The translations under genes and the position numbers were made by a program. This document shows positions 11,601-24,266 of a stretch of DNA of 64,000 nt, in pieces. Below the pieces are notes generated by a model. That model had not been told where the DNA came from. It searched no databases and saw only the letters and a list, made by a program, of their open reading frames with translations. Source of the DNA: Dipetalonema caudispina (Eukaryota > Nematoda > Chromadorea > Rhabditida > Onchocercidae); NCBI GenBank assembly GCA_013365325.1, contig JABVXV010000162.1:62001-126000 (forward strand), given 5' to 3'. Each line of letters opens with the position of its first letter. Position 1 is the first letter of the stretch.

Positions 11601-14600
11601 ACACATTTTGTTTGTGTTATATGATGACGATGATGATGATGATCTGAAAATAACGATTATTTGGAGTATGAAATTTAAAAAATTACAAATTCATTATGCA
11701 AAAAAAAAAAAGAAAAAAATTGAGTAAAATTATGAAGAAAGAGGAAAAAAAGAAAAATGCAATGAAGTAAACAAACCTGAATGAAATGTATCATTTTGAT
11801 TATCTATTATTAGGCTACCTGTTTGAACATTTACATGTACAACGGTTGCATTCATTACAACAGGTAATAAAAGTATTACCGCTAAAGCTGAACATAACAA
11901 TAAAACAAAACATGCTACCATAGTTCGTCGCATTCTGAAACAAGAAGTTAAAAATAAATGAAAACAAATAATAAAATATTATTATTATTATTATTCCGAT
12001 ATCAATTAATATAATACAATAATTTCATCCATTAAAAAATGCACCCAAAAATTTTTCTTTTCTGTTTGAAATATTTTTGTTTAGAATAAAAATTTGAGCA
12101 AAACAAAAAGTATTTATGAAATTTTTTTCGACAAAAAAACTTAACAGTTAAAAATAAAAGTTGATGAGATATTTTTTGATTATTCAATTTTTAAATTCTA
12201 TTCACTAATTAATAGCAGCTAAGAAAATTTATCCCACCATAAAATTTCCATCAATTTTTTCGTTTGTTTTTTCTTTTTTTTTGTTTATTTTTCTTGTTTT
12301 GCTTCTGTATAAAATGAAAGAAAAACCTGATGGATTTGACAGGTGAGCATACCGCTAAATATCTATCCCAACTAAGAACAGTCATAATAAAACTGCTCAA
12401 TAATTTGTTGACACTTTCACCAAACCAATAAAATTTACACATTACTTTACCAAATAACCATTGTCCATATAATAAATCAATGATTAAAAATGGTAAATGC
12501 ATAATGACCAAGAAATCGACCACCGATAAACCTAAAACTAATTATTTAAATAAACGAATTTGGATAAGTTAAGACAATTATGAGAATTTTGATTAATATT
12601 TTTAAAATTTTAAAAAACACTACGTTTTTTATCACAGCAATTTTTCTTTGTTTTTTTTTTTTTTTTTTTTGATAAAAAATACTTACCAACTGTGAAATCA
12701 TTTTTTCCAACTGTGAAAAGATGAAATAAAATGATTTTTTCTTGAGAAAAAAAAAATTGAAAAACTGTTTTCTTTACATAATTGCTAAAAGTAGAAATGA
12801 ACACTTTATTCCCACATTCATTCCTTTTTTTTTTTGCTTTTACTTCTACTTCTTTTTTTGTAACACTTTTTTCTATTTTCAAATTCTTAAAATTCAGATA
12901 AATTCCTTCCTTCCGATTATGAGAAAGTGAAATTAATTAAAAAAGAAAGATAAAGCTATAATAATTATCAGGTCAAGAAGTACTTTTTGTTGAAAACTTC
13001 ATATAAATTAAATATTATATTTTGCTGGGTATAAATTTGGTTCAAAAGTTTTGGTTTGGATTTAAATTCTATCCCTGAATCAAGTTTTTTACTTTACTAT
13101 TTTAATTATTCTTGTTTTCCTTAAAAGCAGAAAAACATATTGAGTGCAAAATATGTTAATATTTTCCGATCAAAAAATCAATAATCACTTTTGATGAGTT
13201 TTTTTAACTGATTAAAAACATTTGAAAATTCTTCTCGCTTAAATGTTTATACGGTTTTTAAAAGAGGGAAAATATTTATGCAATAATGTATTCCGGAAAT
13301 ATTCAGTAGTTGTTCCATCTGGTATTGCACTGCGGAAATGTTGATTAATTGTTGCAACATTGATTGCGTCAGATCTTCTAGTGGTGATGCAACTTATTAC
13401 CGATTACAGCTATTATTCAAATCGATTTGTTGCTTATTTTTTCCACTTTTTATTTTACCTTATTCGATCAATACTTGATCTCTTTTGGTGATACTTGAAG
13501 TTATCGGTATTTCAGCTATATTTAACTAATTTTAAAAAAAAAGTCAGTTTTATTTCTTTATTCAATAAATTTAATTTTGCAAAAAAATTTATAAGAATTT
13601 AACGAAACTTGTGCATTTGCTATATAAACTTTTAAAAATCAACGGATTTGATAGGGTAACTTCTGCGAAATGAACAAACCAAAAAATATATAAATATTTT
13701 GCTTCGTATTTCCAACTTCAAAGCACTATTGTAAACATATATTGTCAATTTAATTAATTTCATGGTTAGTAACGGAAATTTTTATTAGTTAAAAATAAAT
13801 AAAAAGCTAGAAACATATAAAAATTTTTATTAGCTAAAAATAGCAAATGGCATATTTTTTGAATCTTCTTAGATACAATTTATTTTTCTCCTTGGTTTAG
13901 TTAAATTTTTTTTTTTTTTTTTTTGAATTTCGAATACCTCTCCCACTACTTATTTATTAAAATTATATATGAATATTTAAAGAATCAAGATATACAAAGA
14001 ATTTATGCACTTAATACTTTTTTTTTTTTTTTGATTGAAGTACAACATCAAATGAATAAGTGGAAAATGTTACTAAGCTCACCTAAAAATAATTTTTTTT
14101 TTTTTGCAAACGAAATTACCAAGTTTAAATATGGAATTAAGGTGAAAATGTGAAGCAACATTAAAATGAAGATGAAAATTTCAAATACCAACATTCAAAA
14201 TTATCCAATAATTTACGTAACTTACCCAGAATATAAATGAAAACATGTAATGTATTGCTTGGATTAATTTTCATTGAATTCAAACCTTTCCTGCGTGTTG
14301 CTGTTAATACATTAACGATCATTATAATAACACTGCTAAAACAATAGATATTATGCTAATTAAAATTTAATTAATTGCTTTTAAAATTCAAATTCAAATG
14401 AAATGAAATGTAACCGAGATCTATATACATATATACATATATATATATAAAGAATCAAAAATTATATATATTTATTTATTTATTTGCAAATATATTTGAT
14501 AGCTTTATAATGATATATATTAATTTGCTTACCTTTTTTTCAGGGCATTGGTATGTTTTTTCTTGTTTTTTTTTTTTTTTTTTATTAAGAAAATGCCGTT

Positions 14601-15720
14601 TTGATCAATAAATTTATTCCAAAATTCATTCGAGTTCCTAATTTTAAATTTATCCGCAATTTGATATTACTTTAAAATTGATGAATTCTATTTTTGATTC
14701 GTTTCCTTCTTAATTCCCAAACGGTTATGCAATCTTACATCCCAATTTCATCCGTCAAAAATTGAGTATCAAAAAAAAAAAAAAAAAAAAAAAATGAGAA
14801 ATTGTTGATAAGAGGGCAATATAATTTCTTTTCTTCGGAAATCAAAAAAAAAATTACCCATTACCAATTGTTCCAAATAAAAAAAGGATGAAATAGGATA
14901 TGCTAAAAATTAAACGTATCAATTTTCTGATCGATTCTTCATCATCATTTCCAGGATCTGCAAAGCGTATAAATATTTTTAATCCAATTCAAGGAATTGA
15001 TTCATCCCAATCATTTCCTAGCATATTGTAATTAAAATAATGAAAATGGCGCTTTTTAAGAAAATGGAAAAAGAAAAAAAATTTGTCTTATTTTTTTTTT
15101 CAAATAATGTTAATTGGAAGAATTTTTTTCTCAGTTTTTTTTTTTTTCATAATAACAATTTTCTTATATTGGCAAAAAAATGATTCATGAAATGAACCAA
15201 CAATAATTCTAAATTCAAGAAAAAATTTTTGAATTAAAAAAATTTTTGTTTCAGATCACCAATTATCACAACTAATTGCAACGATACAGTTCATTATTAT
15301 CTAAAATCGAAGAAATGTAATATTTTTCGTCTTTAAATTTAAATTTATGCCTAATCCAAATGCATAATATAATATATCCAACTTAATATAACAATATATA
15401 TAAATAGTGCGTAATTTTTTTGAAGAAAAAAAGCGATATGTTTCTAATTTAACAGAAATTAAATTTTTCAACTAAATTTTTGAATTTTATAAAAAATGGA
15501 ACGAAAAATTCAACTTACTGATATAATCATTGAATGTTTCATTTAACAAACTACCACCAAATTTTGTTGTTTTCGATATCACTGCTGTTGTTGTTGTTGC
15601 TGTTTGCGGTGACGATGATGATGATGTTGATGTTGCTGTAGTTGCTGCTGCTGCTGCTGCTGTTGTTGTTGTTGTTGTTATTGTTATCCAAATTTTGATA
15701 GGAACTGGACTTATGAACAT
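8686..15720 (-). CDS. Rhodopsin-class neuropeptide GPCR, somatostatin/allatostatin-C/opioid-like
   Basis: Eleven coding exons (5' to 3' on the minus strand): 15720-15519, 14957-14858, 14332-14226, 12531-12327, 11934-11777, 11643-11510, 11388-11299, 10979-10884, 10571-10366, 9564-9490, 8929-8686. They join in phase to about 538 aa. Visible GPCR marks: GTIGN of TM1 (Asn100), LSVVD of TM2 (Asp142), Cys168 before TM3 and Cys271 in extracellular loop 2 for the conserved disulfide, DRY at 192-194, FFCWMP in TM6 (Trp348, Pro350), NPILY in TM7 (390-394). The N-terminus is a Thr/Ala/Ser tract followed by a glycosylation sequon (NET). TM4 lacks its usual Trp. The start is chosen because TTTACAG sits just before ATAATG, a likely trans-splice site. 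The last intron has a weak donor (GTCCTC). Expected role: plasma-membrane peptide receptor coupling to G proteins. Family placement rests on [12 protein letters not shown] and CWMP context; the ligand is not predictable. Confidence 0.9.
15579..15690 (-). repeat. Trinucleotide repeats in the GPCR N-terminal exon
   Basis: Interrupted GTT, GCT and GAT triplet runs on the plus strand encode the Thr, Ala and Ser runs of the receptor's extracellular N-terminus on the minus strand (residues about 13-45). They are probably length-variable between individuals. Confidence 0.8.
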
Positions 15721-15723
15721 TAT

Positions 15724-15726
15724 CTG
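15724..15726 (-). promoter_or_regulatory. Probable spliced-leader acceptor of the GPCR gene
   Basis: On the minus strand TTTACAG ends at 15724 and the first ATG follows three bases later (15720). A 3' splice site with no upstream coding exon in view, placed right at the start codon, is typical of nematode trans-splicing. It could also be the acceptor of an intron after an upstream 5' UTR exon. Confidence 0.5.
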
Positions 15727-18700
15727 TAAATTTTTGATAATATTTTGATAAATTAGGAATAAAATGTTAATATTTAATATCAAAATTATTATTATTATTT
15801 TTTTAATTCGCAAATATATATGCTAAACGACTTAGTTCTATTATGAAATTTAAATCCTACCTATCGTGGATTAGAATTGATCTTATTTATAAACCATCGA
15901 GAATATTCTTCTAGTTTTTAAAAGAAGAGAGAAAAAAAAAAAGGTGGTAAAAAAGAAGATGAATTGAAAGTAATGAAAAATATGAATGATACAACTAAGG
16001 AAATGAATTAAATTTATCCTTTTCATCTCTTATCTAACGTCATTCATATCCCATGTGTATTATTCCACAATTTGATAAATATTTGTTCTGCAAAAAGCAA
16101 AAAAAAGGATTTCACATGCTTAAATTTCTGTTAAATTTATATCAGTTTGTAAATTTTATAATTTCCAAACTTACACAATATTTAGAAAATTTATTTAGTT
16201 TTCGTTCAATTTCTTTATCTCACTGTTCTTTTCTTTCTTGTTTTGCTTGAAATGAAATCGACAATTTTCTTTATGAAAACAAAGGTTTGAAAAAAAATCT
16301 GAATTTGTTCCTGAAATTCGACCTTTTTTTTTCCCATTCTTTGATGCTATGAAAAAGAATGGATACAATAATATTTGGAATGAAACATCATTTAAATCAT
16401 TCAGAACTTACTTTCTTAAAAGAACTCTATTATATATATTTGCTAAAAAAAAAGATAATTTCATATATTAGAAAAAGAATTAAATAAAATAAAAAAAAAA
16501 AAAAAATTGCATTTATTTTTCTCTTTTATGCTTATTTTCATTTTATTTGACTTTTCTAACTCTAATATCTTGGTGTATTTATTATTATCAATTATCTTAG
16601 TGCAAAATAATATGCATTTATTAATTGCTAACCACTGAATAGTTGAATGATAATTGAAATTTTAGTATTGGATGTAAAATGCTATTTGACTGAAATTAAA
16701 AGAATGCTATTTTTGCCTTTTCTATTAACTTTGATAAATTGATTTCAATAAGCAATTGAATATATTTGTTCACAATATATTTAATTTTTATGCGAAAATT
16801 TTCGAAAATCATACGAATGATTCTTTCCTTACTAATTTCACGAAAAATGAATATTTGAAAAGATTTTTCTCTTTTTTTTTTTCTCGAAATATTGGAGGAA
16901 GAATAAAATAAAGTGGAAAAAAGAAGCTATCATTTTTATAAGTTAGCTATTCTTTTGCTGTATTTAACAAAAAGTAATAATATTTAATCGTACATATTTT
17001 CTGAAATGAGTAAAATGATTGAAATGTTCTTAACTAAAAGTGGAAAAAAAAAAACGATTGAGTATGGAAGAATAGACTTCAGAATTTCACAAAATGATAA
17101 CTAATAATAAATTTAGCACAAATTATAAATATTTTATATACATATGTGTATACATATATATTAGTAATTTGAAAAAAAAAATACTCAAATTTTTTTTTTT
17201 CCAAATAAAAAGGAAAAAAACAAAGGGAAAGAAAGAGAGGAAAAAAGAGAATTCCATTCAAAAAGTTTTGTTTTTTGCATGTTAACTTTTTTGTTAAAGT
17301 GATTGGAAAAGTGCACATTTATGAAATTACTCGCTTATCGACATGCAAATGCTTCTTTATAAAAGTTGTAAAATTTATAAACAAATTTTCATTCTAATTT
17401 TAAATCTTAAAGTATTTCTTTCCCTTAGTTTTATTCTGAAGTTTGCAGTTGTCGTTGTAAGAATTTTCAAAATTAATCAACAAAATTGTAAAATTAAAAT
17501 TTTCACAAAAGTTCATATATATATATTTATTTGTATTTGTATTTATATAATGACTCGTACATTACAATCAATCATTTTACGATATTATTTAATAAATATA
17601 CAAAATTTTCAGTTACTAAGGACAAAAAAAAAAAAAAAAAAATAAAAATGATTTGCAATTTATTACATCCATTACTTTGCGAAACAATATGTTATCAAAA
17701 AAAAAAGAAAAAAAGTTAATCAAAGAGGGAGAAACTGATAAGAGTATGAAATATGCGTAATAATCAGTGCTAGAAGAAGAAAAAGGAGTTTTTTTTTTTC
17801 TATCCCATTTTATTTTTTACGTTTTTTTTTTTTTTCAGCTATTTTTTAAAATATTTTATTTGTCTTCTTTTATCAATTTTTCCCACTCTTCCTTCAGCCT
17901 TTGTTATTCAAAATCATACGGGTGGTCTATGGATGTTTAAATTTAAATTGCATAAATGTTTAAACTAAATTAAATTAAAAAATTTCTCTACTTTTTCCGT
18001 TTATTGTATTTAAATGTATATATAAACTATGAAATGAATGGTCATGCAATTTACATGTAATATTCAAAAAATTTTGTATAAATACATGATATTGCCTTGT
18101 TATATTAGTTTAGATTGATGAAAAAAAATTTTTTTTTTTTTTTTTAAATAAAATTATTGGAATACAATTATTACATTTGGTCCCAAATGTTTGATGTAAA
18201 AAAAAAAGGCATCCAATAAGGGACTAAATTATTTTGTACTTCTTCTAAGTGAATAAATTTGAAATTTTGTTTACACTTTACATTACAACGATCACAAACA
18301 TATTTGCATGGAAGTTACAGCAATAAAAAACGTAATAAAATTTCATTAACAAAAAAAATTTTTAAATAAAAATTATACAGACATAAAAAATTCATAATAT
18401 AAAATAATTTCCTTGACATTGCTAAGATAGCAAGCAATAACTGATATAGGTAACTTGCTTTTCATTTGTTTTATTTCTTCCTTTTTTTTTTTTGTAAGCA
18501 AAAATTATACTGAATAAAAAATAAGTTTTTCCTTTTAAATTTTATATAAATGCTTACTTATCCGTAAGTAAGAACGCAGTTAACTAAACTGTCCTTTTAA
18601 GAAAAATAAATCTGGAAATTGAAATTTGGTATTAGCAAATAGCAAACGGATAAACGAAAATGTCTATCCGCTATTCATATAATCGATCAGTAAGAACATT

Positions 18701-21700
18701 AAGGAATGAGGAATGAAAAGCGGAAATGAAATGATGGATGAAAGAGAAAGATTTAGGTAAAAGAAAAAAGTCAGCAAAAGGAAAAATTTTTTACAAAAAA
18801 TTTGATGAAATTTAACAAATGATATGTAATATTCGATAACATCTGGAAGGATTAATATGCAATATAAATGAAAATAAATAAATTTAAAGTCAAATAAACA
18901 CACGTAAAAAAGATTGAATATATATAAATATATAATTTCAGTATTATTTATTCCAATTTTTCATGCCGATAAAACATTCTCGAATAAATTTTCCCTCTTC
19001 GAATCAAATATAAAAAGTTATAAATTTAAGGATTAAAATCAACCATGTTGAAATGTCATTTTTAGAATGCCATAAAAAATCTTCATACAAGTTACAACAT
19101 TTTTCAATTTCATTCGAAGAACATTTGAAATTAGCATACAAATTGGAGTTTAGAAAACTATCACTTTCCTCAATTTAAGCTTGCATAAAATAATTGACAA
19201 TTTTTTGTTTATTGTTATTTATCCATGCAATCCTTAAATAAAAGTAAATACAAATTATATCCTTGCCGGATGAATCAGTAAATTAAGTAATTAATCAATA
19301 AAATTAATAGGACTATCCTATTATTTAGATATGCCATATATGAACTGAAAGAAAAGGTTTAAATTGAGGAAATGAATGGGTAAAGAAAAAATACTATTTA
19401 ACAGGGACAAAAAATGATAAGAGATCATAAAAATAAGGCATTTTTCGGGCAATTAATTTTAAGTAATAATTGCAATGCTTAATTACTTTTCGGAAATAAG
19501 AGTTGCTAAGTTATCCCACGATATTATAAAAGTGATAACAACATGCTATTACTTATAGAAAAAAAAAAGTGTGGGAAAGAAAGGATGGGAATATTTGAAT
19601 TTGAATTCATGGATAATGGAAAATAAAAGATGAACAAGGTTGATCCTTATTCATTCAAGTTCATTTATCCGGAAAAGAGGACTGTGATCATAAGATGCTT
19701 TTCATATAAGAGTAAATTATGTTGACTAGAACAGGAAAGCCTAAGCAAAAGATTTATCCACCTTCTGTTTACCCGACTGATGCAAGATGATCCATTTTCT
19801 CCGATGCAAACATATTTTCAGTAGATTTTCAATAAAGTTGCCACAGCTATTCCTATTTTAATAAATGTAATTACAATCGGTTGCAAATACTATTTCAGTT
19901 GCATGTTAAATTTGACAAAATTCCCTTTATCCTATCTTATGTTTTTCATTTTAACTAAAAAGTTTTTGTTAGTTATAATAATCCTATCTCTTCAACATAT
20001 CTAATCATATTCCAGTGATTGAAAAGCTTTCACAAAATATATCATACGACTTCTCAAAAAAAAAAAAATTCAAAGTATTTAAATTAAAAAAAGAGGACAA
20101 TTGAACTTTTTATAATTTTTTTCATGACAAAATTTTTGAATTTATTCAATTTCGATCGAAAAAGATCAATAGATAAATCAATATTTATCACTGTATTCTT
20201 CTTAAATAATAAATTATGAGCAATAAGAAGGAAAGCTTACCACTTCTATTGCCACTTAAAATTATATTCTTAAATAATATATATATTAACCATTTAAAGT
20301 GTACTTTACTTTTCGGTAAATCTAACAGAAAAAAAGAAAATAAAGATCAAAAATTGCAAAAGTAAAGTTAAAAATTTCAATGATTATAAAAAAATTGCAA
20401 ATAACAAAACGGATGAACCGTTTTCTATGGAATAAAGAAAAAAAAAAAATGAAAAAACTGCAGATGACGAGTTGATTGCTAGTGACAAATGTAACCTAAT
20501 TAATTGGATTTATATTTTGTCGCCAGTAACAAAGCAAACATTTGTTGCTATGTAATGCATTTCATATAAATTTCATTTCATTTTGTTTTGTAATATAGCT
20601 GAATTGGAATAACGAATTTGGGCAGTAATTACTTGAGGGATATACAATTCATTGCGTGAAATATGGAAATCGTATGGAAATGAATGGAACTTTTATTTTA
20701 TTTGATTTGATTTTTTTAAATCTACCACTAAATGATTGTGAAATACTACCCTCATAGCAATATTCACTTTTCCCACTGAACGGTAAAATATACCCAACAG
20801 GTTAAGGAGATTTACCAATCATTTCTTGAATAATAATTGCTGCGATAATAATGAACATCAAATAGTTCATTCATGTGTTTAATTATGTTTAATTTGGCTA
20901 ATTAATTTGAAATAGTTTAAAGTATCATTATGAATGTTACCATTCAAAAATGAAATAAAAATTAATGAAGCAGAATTTGGCTCGACTGATTGCTAACATC
21001 ACGACATTCGCTTAATAAATGTATCGATCATTTGTCATTTTGAATCATAAAAGTTTGGTTACTATTTTAAAGCAAAAATTGCAAAATCCTACGGCCGAAA
21101 TAAAAAAAAAAAGGAATAATTAATTCAAAATTTCAACAATTTATCTATTTTCACCACTTTCTTGCTTCATCCCCACCTCCTTCTCCTAAATCAATTTGAA
21201 ATAACAAATAAGATCAGTTGAATACAATTTAAGAATTGCCGGAAAAAGTATCTCAGAATATTTTGGTTGCTGAATGAAATGAAAAAAAAAATTGAATCTT
21301 ACTCAAAGTATAAAAACATTATTCGGTATTCCCAATGGATTTCATCCTTTTTTTAGAATCCGAGCTAAAAGCGGATTGTTGACATGTTGAAGCATTTGCT
21401 TCTAACCGTCAACCAACCAAATGTAATCATCAGTTATACGATGATTGTTTTAACGAAAAAAAAATAGGGAAAGAGAGAGAGAGAGAGAGAGAAAAAAAAA
21501 GCTCTATTTTAAAAATTTCAATTGCAAGGAAAAATTCGAAGATTTTGAGATTATAACTTGTATTTGCACAAATTCAATTTTATTGGCTTCTTTGATAATA
21601 TCGAGCTTAACACATTCAGACCTTTTTTTAATGGCAATTTATTGGATGTATTATTCCTTCCTGTAAATGGGAACATTTATTTATTTACCTTACTTGTCAC

Positions 21701-24266
21701 CTGTTACTATATCATTATAGGTGTACTAATAAATTTCTTAATCTTTAATGTAACTAGCTGTAGAAATAGAATTTTTTTATGAGTTCAAATGTATAATCTA
21801 CGAAATTGTTGGAAAAAAGCTTTGAAACCATGAAATCTGCCATTCATTTTTGATTAAATAATAGCTGACAACATTTTGCACTTGAATTAAACTCCAGTAA
21901 ACTTGACTAAGCTTTTCATACGATAATAATCATAATTAGTGACAAATCATGATAATTTAGTCATCATCTACCACATCATCATTATCATTATCATCGAATG
22001 ATATCGAAGATGATAATAGTGATGATAATGGTTAATGATTTAAATGATATTGTTGTAAGATTGATTTCTTGCTATAAATAAATGTTTGATAAACTTTATT
22101 CTTGACTTGTCAGTTTAGATTATGTCATCACACAAAACTGCACTAATTTTGCTTTTTTACTCAAGAAAAAAAGAAAAAAAAAAAAAAAAACAAATGATAA
22201 CTGATACCTTCCTTTGGTTACTAAAATAAAGAAACTGTGGACAAAGAAATTGATTACCTGCATATATGTATACTTTTTAATATTTTGGCATAATTAATTC
22301 AAAAAATCAAACAAAGTTTGCAATTGTATATATGGGCTATGCAAACAGCTATAATCATTTTTTTTCTGATGCTGCAATCATTTTCTTATTGTTATGAATT
22401 ATAAAAAAAAAAAAAGAAAAAATTTTTGATTTCAATTTAACAAATTGTCATCAACAATCGCCATGAGGAATGAAAAAGGACAAAAAAAAAAAAAAAATTT
22501 TAAATAAAATTTCAATCTTTTTACAAAGTGACAAGTGCAAAAATTATCCTCAAAATTTGGCGTAAAAGTCATACAAATGATTGTCAGTCGTTTTTTTTTT
22601 TTATTTATTTCCTTTCTTTGGCTTCCTTTTCTCTTTCATTCTTTCAATTTTTCTTTTTCTTTAGTTGAAAATAAAAAAAAAAAAAAATTACTGCAGCATA
22701 CATCCGGTTGCACTTTTATAATAAAGATAAAATGAATTTTTTGCTTCCGTGTTATTATTGATTCGTCCTTTAACAGTTAATAGTAACTGATTGATTAAAT
22801 GGATGAATAATAAAGTTTGATACAGATTTTAATTATAATAGTAAAATTTTTTTTTCCTAAATTTTAAGATAAAACGGAATTTCATATTGCAAATATAATA
22901 TTCTTGCATGCCAGTTGTTGCTGATTTGTAAAAATTAGGACTTATTTACTTGCATACTTTTAATGATAATTTATTTAACAATTTTTCTTATTCATCAGTA
23001 CTTTTGCTATTTCATTCATCATTTCACAATCCATTGATATTTATCAGTTTATTCATTGTCTTTGCTGATGTATTTCCGTTTATCAAATGGATAACAGATG
23101 TTGAAAATTGTTGATTAGTGAGGTAACAACCCTATCATTTAGTAATTTTTCATTTTTTTTTTTTTTTTTTTTGTTATGATGCTAACCATAATTGATTCTT
23201 GATTAACAATCATAATTTATACGGAATGAATCCACATTCAATTACTATGATTAAACAATGAGAAATTGTACAATGATTGATAATATATTACTAGGATCAG
23301 CAAAAATATCCACTTATGCACTATAAAAGATATCATTCAGCATCAATCATAATTGTTAATCAAGAATCAATTATGATTAACATCGAAAAAACATCGATGC
23401 AAAAAGCACTACGAATGTTTGTTTCACACTTGTTAAATCATCAACTGTTGGTGCACAGCAAATACTAAATCGTTTTGGATGATATAAATTTTTTATAAAT
23501 TATGCTAAAGAAACTATGAATTCAAGAAGAAATGCATAGAGAATTTATTTAAGTAGTTACAACAATAACAACAAAACTATTTAACAAATTAAAACAAGTA
23601 ACAAATGTATTCCAAAATTTGAAAAAAAAGAAAGGAAAATGGCGGCAGAATGACATGAAAGAATATTTTTTAAGATGTGAAAAACTGTTCAACATTTTGC
23701 ATAAAGAATTTCATAAAAAAAAAAAAAAAAAACCTTTAATCATCCTCTATGTGTGAAAAAAAAAGAGAAAGATATTCCAAAACAAAAAAAAAAAAATGTG
23801 CCATTATTGTTTCATTATTGAAAATAAGAACTGAACAACAGCTGGAAATAAGTGGGATACACCCTGGGTACAACCTTATTCTGATATACATACGATCGGG
23901 ATAAAGAAAATTCTTTTTTCGCAATGGTGCACTTTCTATGCACTCCGTCTATTCTGGGCTGAAATCAAAAGCGTATCACAATTTTGGACTAGCAATTTTG
24001 GATTTATCTGGTTTTATCCATACAAACTGTTGAAACTGATCTAAAACCACCAGCTGAGCTCATTTTAAGACGATCATTTCCTTATATATCAAACATATAA
24101 CAAGCTAAAATTCTCCGCAATGTTTCACACAAAGTTATGGAGTCTAAAACAAAAAGATGATGAGTCGTGCAGAATTAAATTTTGAAAAAAATTACAGATA
24201 AATTTATAACCGAAAGACAATACCCAGAATTCGCCTAAACGAAGTAACTGATTCAAATTTATCTAT
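15727..24266. other. 8.5-kb AT-rich spacer between GPCR and EOGT
   Basis: No ORF in this stretch builds into a gene. It carries many poly-A/poly-T runs, a GA microsatellite at about 21473-21491, a GAT/ATC-rich imperfect hairpin at about 21975-22030 and an inverted-repeat element at 23178-23384. The 23.8-24.27 kb part is less AT-rich and probably includes the EOGT 3' UTR. The left end should hold the GPCR promoter. Confidence 0.55.
23178..23384. repeat. Inverted-repeat (foldback or MITE-like) element
   Basis: Arm 1 at 23178-23213 contains ATAATTGATTCTTGATTAAC; arm 2 at 23349-23384 is its reverse complement over 36 bases with about three mismatches. About 135 bp lie between, with no coding capacity. 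A T run of about 18 flanks the left side. No convincing target-site duplication is visible. Non-autonomous foldback DNA transposon is one reading; a long stem transcript is another. Confidence 0.6.

Noticed and set aside
12610..12930. Lysine/phenylalanine-rich ORFs on both strands
   Set aside because: They lie in the GPCR intron between the TM1/TM2 exons and come from A and T runs.
13310..13430. TATTGCACTG motif resembling the miR-92/235 seed region in a GPCR intron
   Set aside because: No good complementary arm on either side; the only stem is about seven base pairs.
15530..15748. Plus-strand Val/Ala/Asp-rich ORF
   Set aside because: Shadow of the triplet repeats of the GPCR N-terminal exon.
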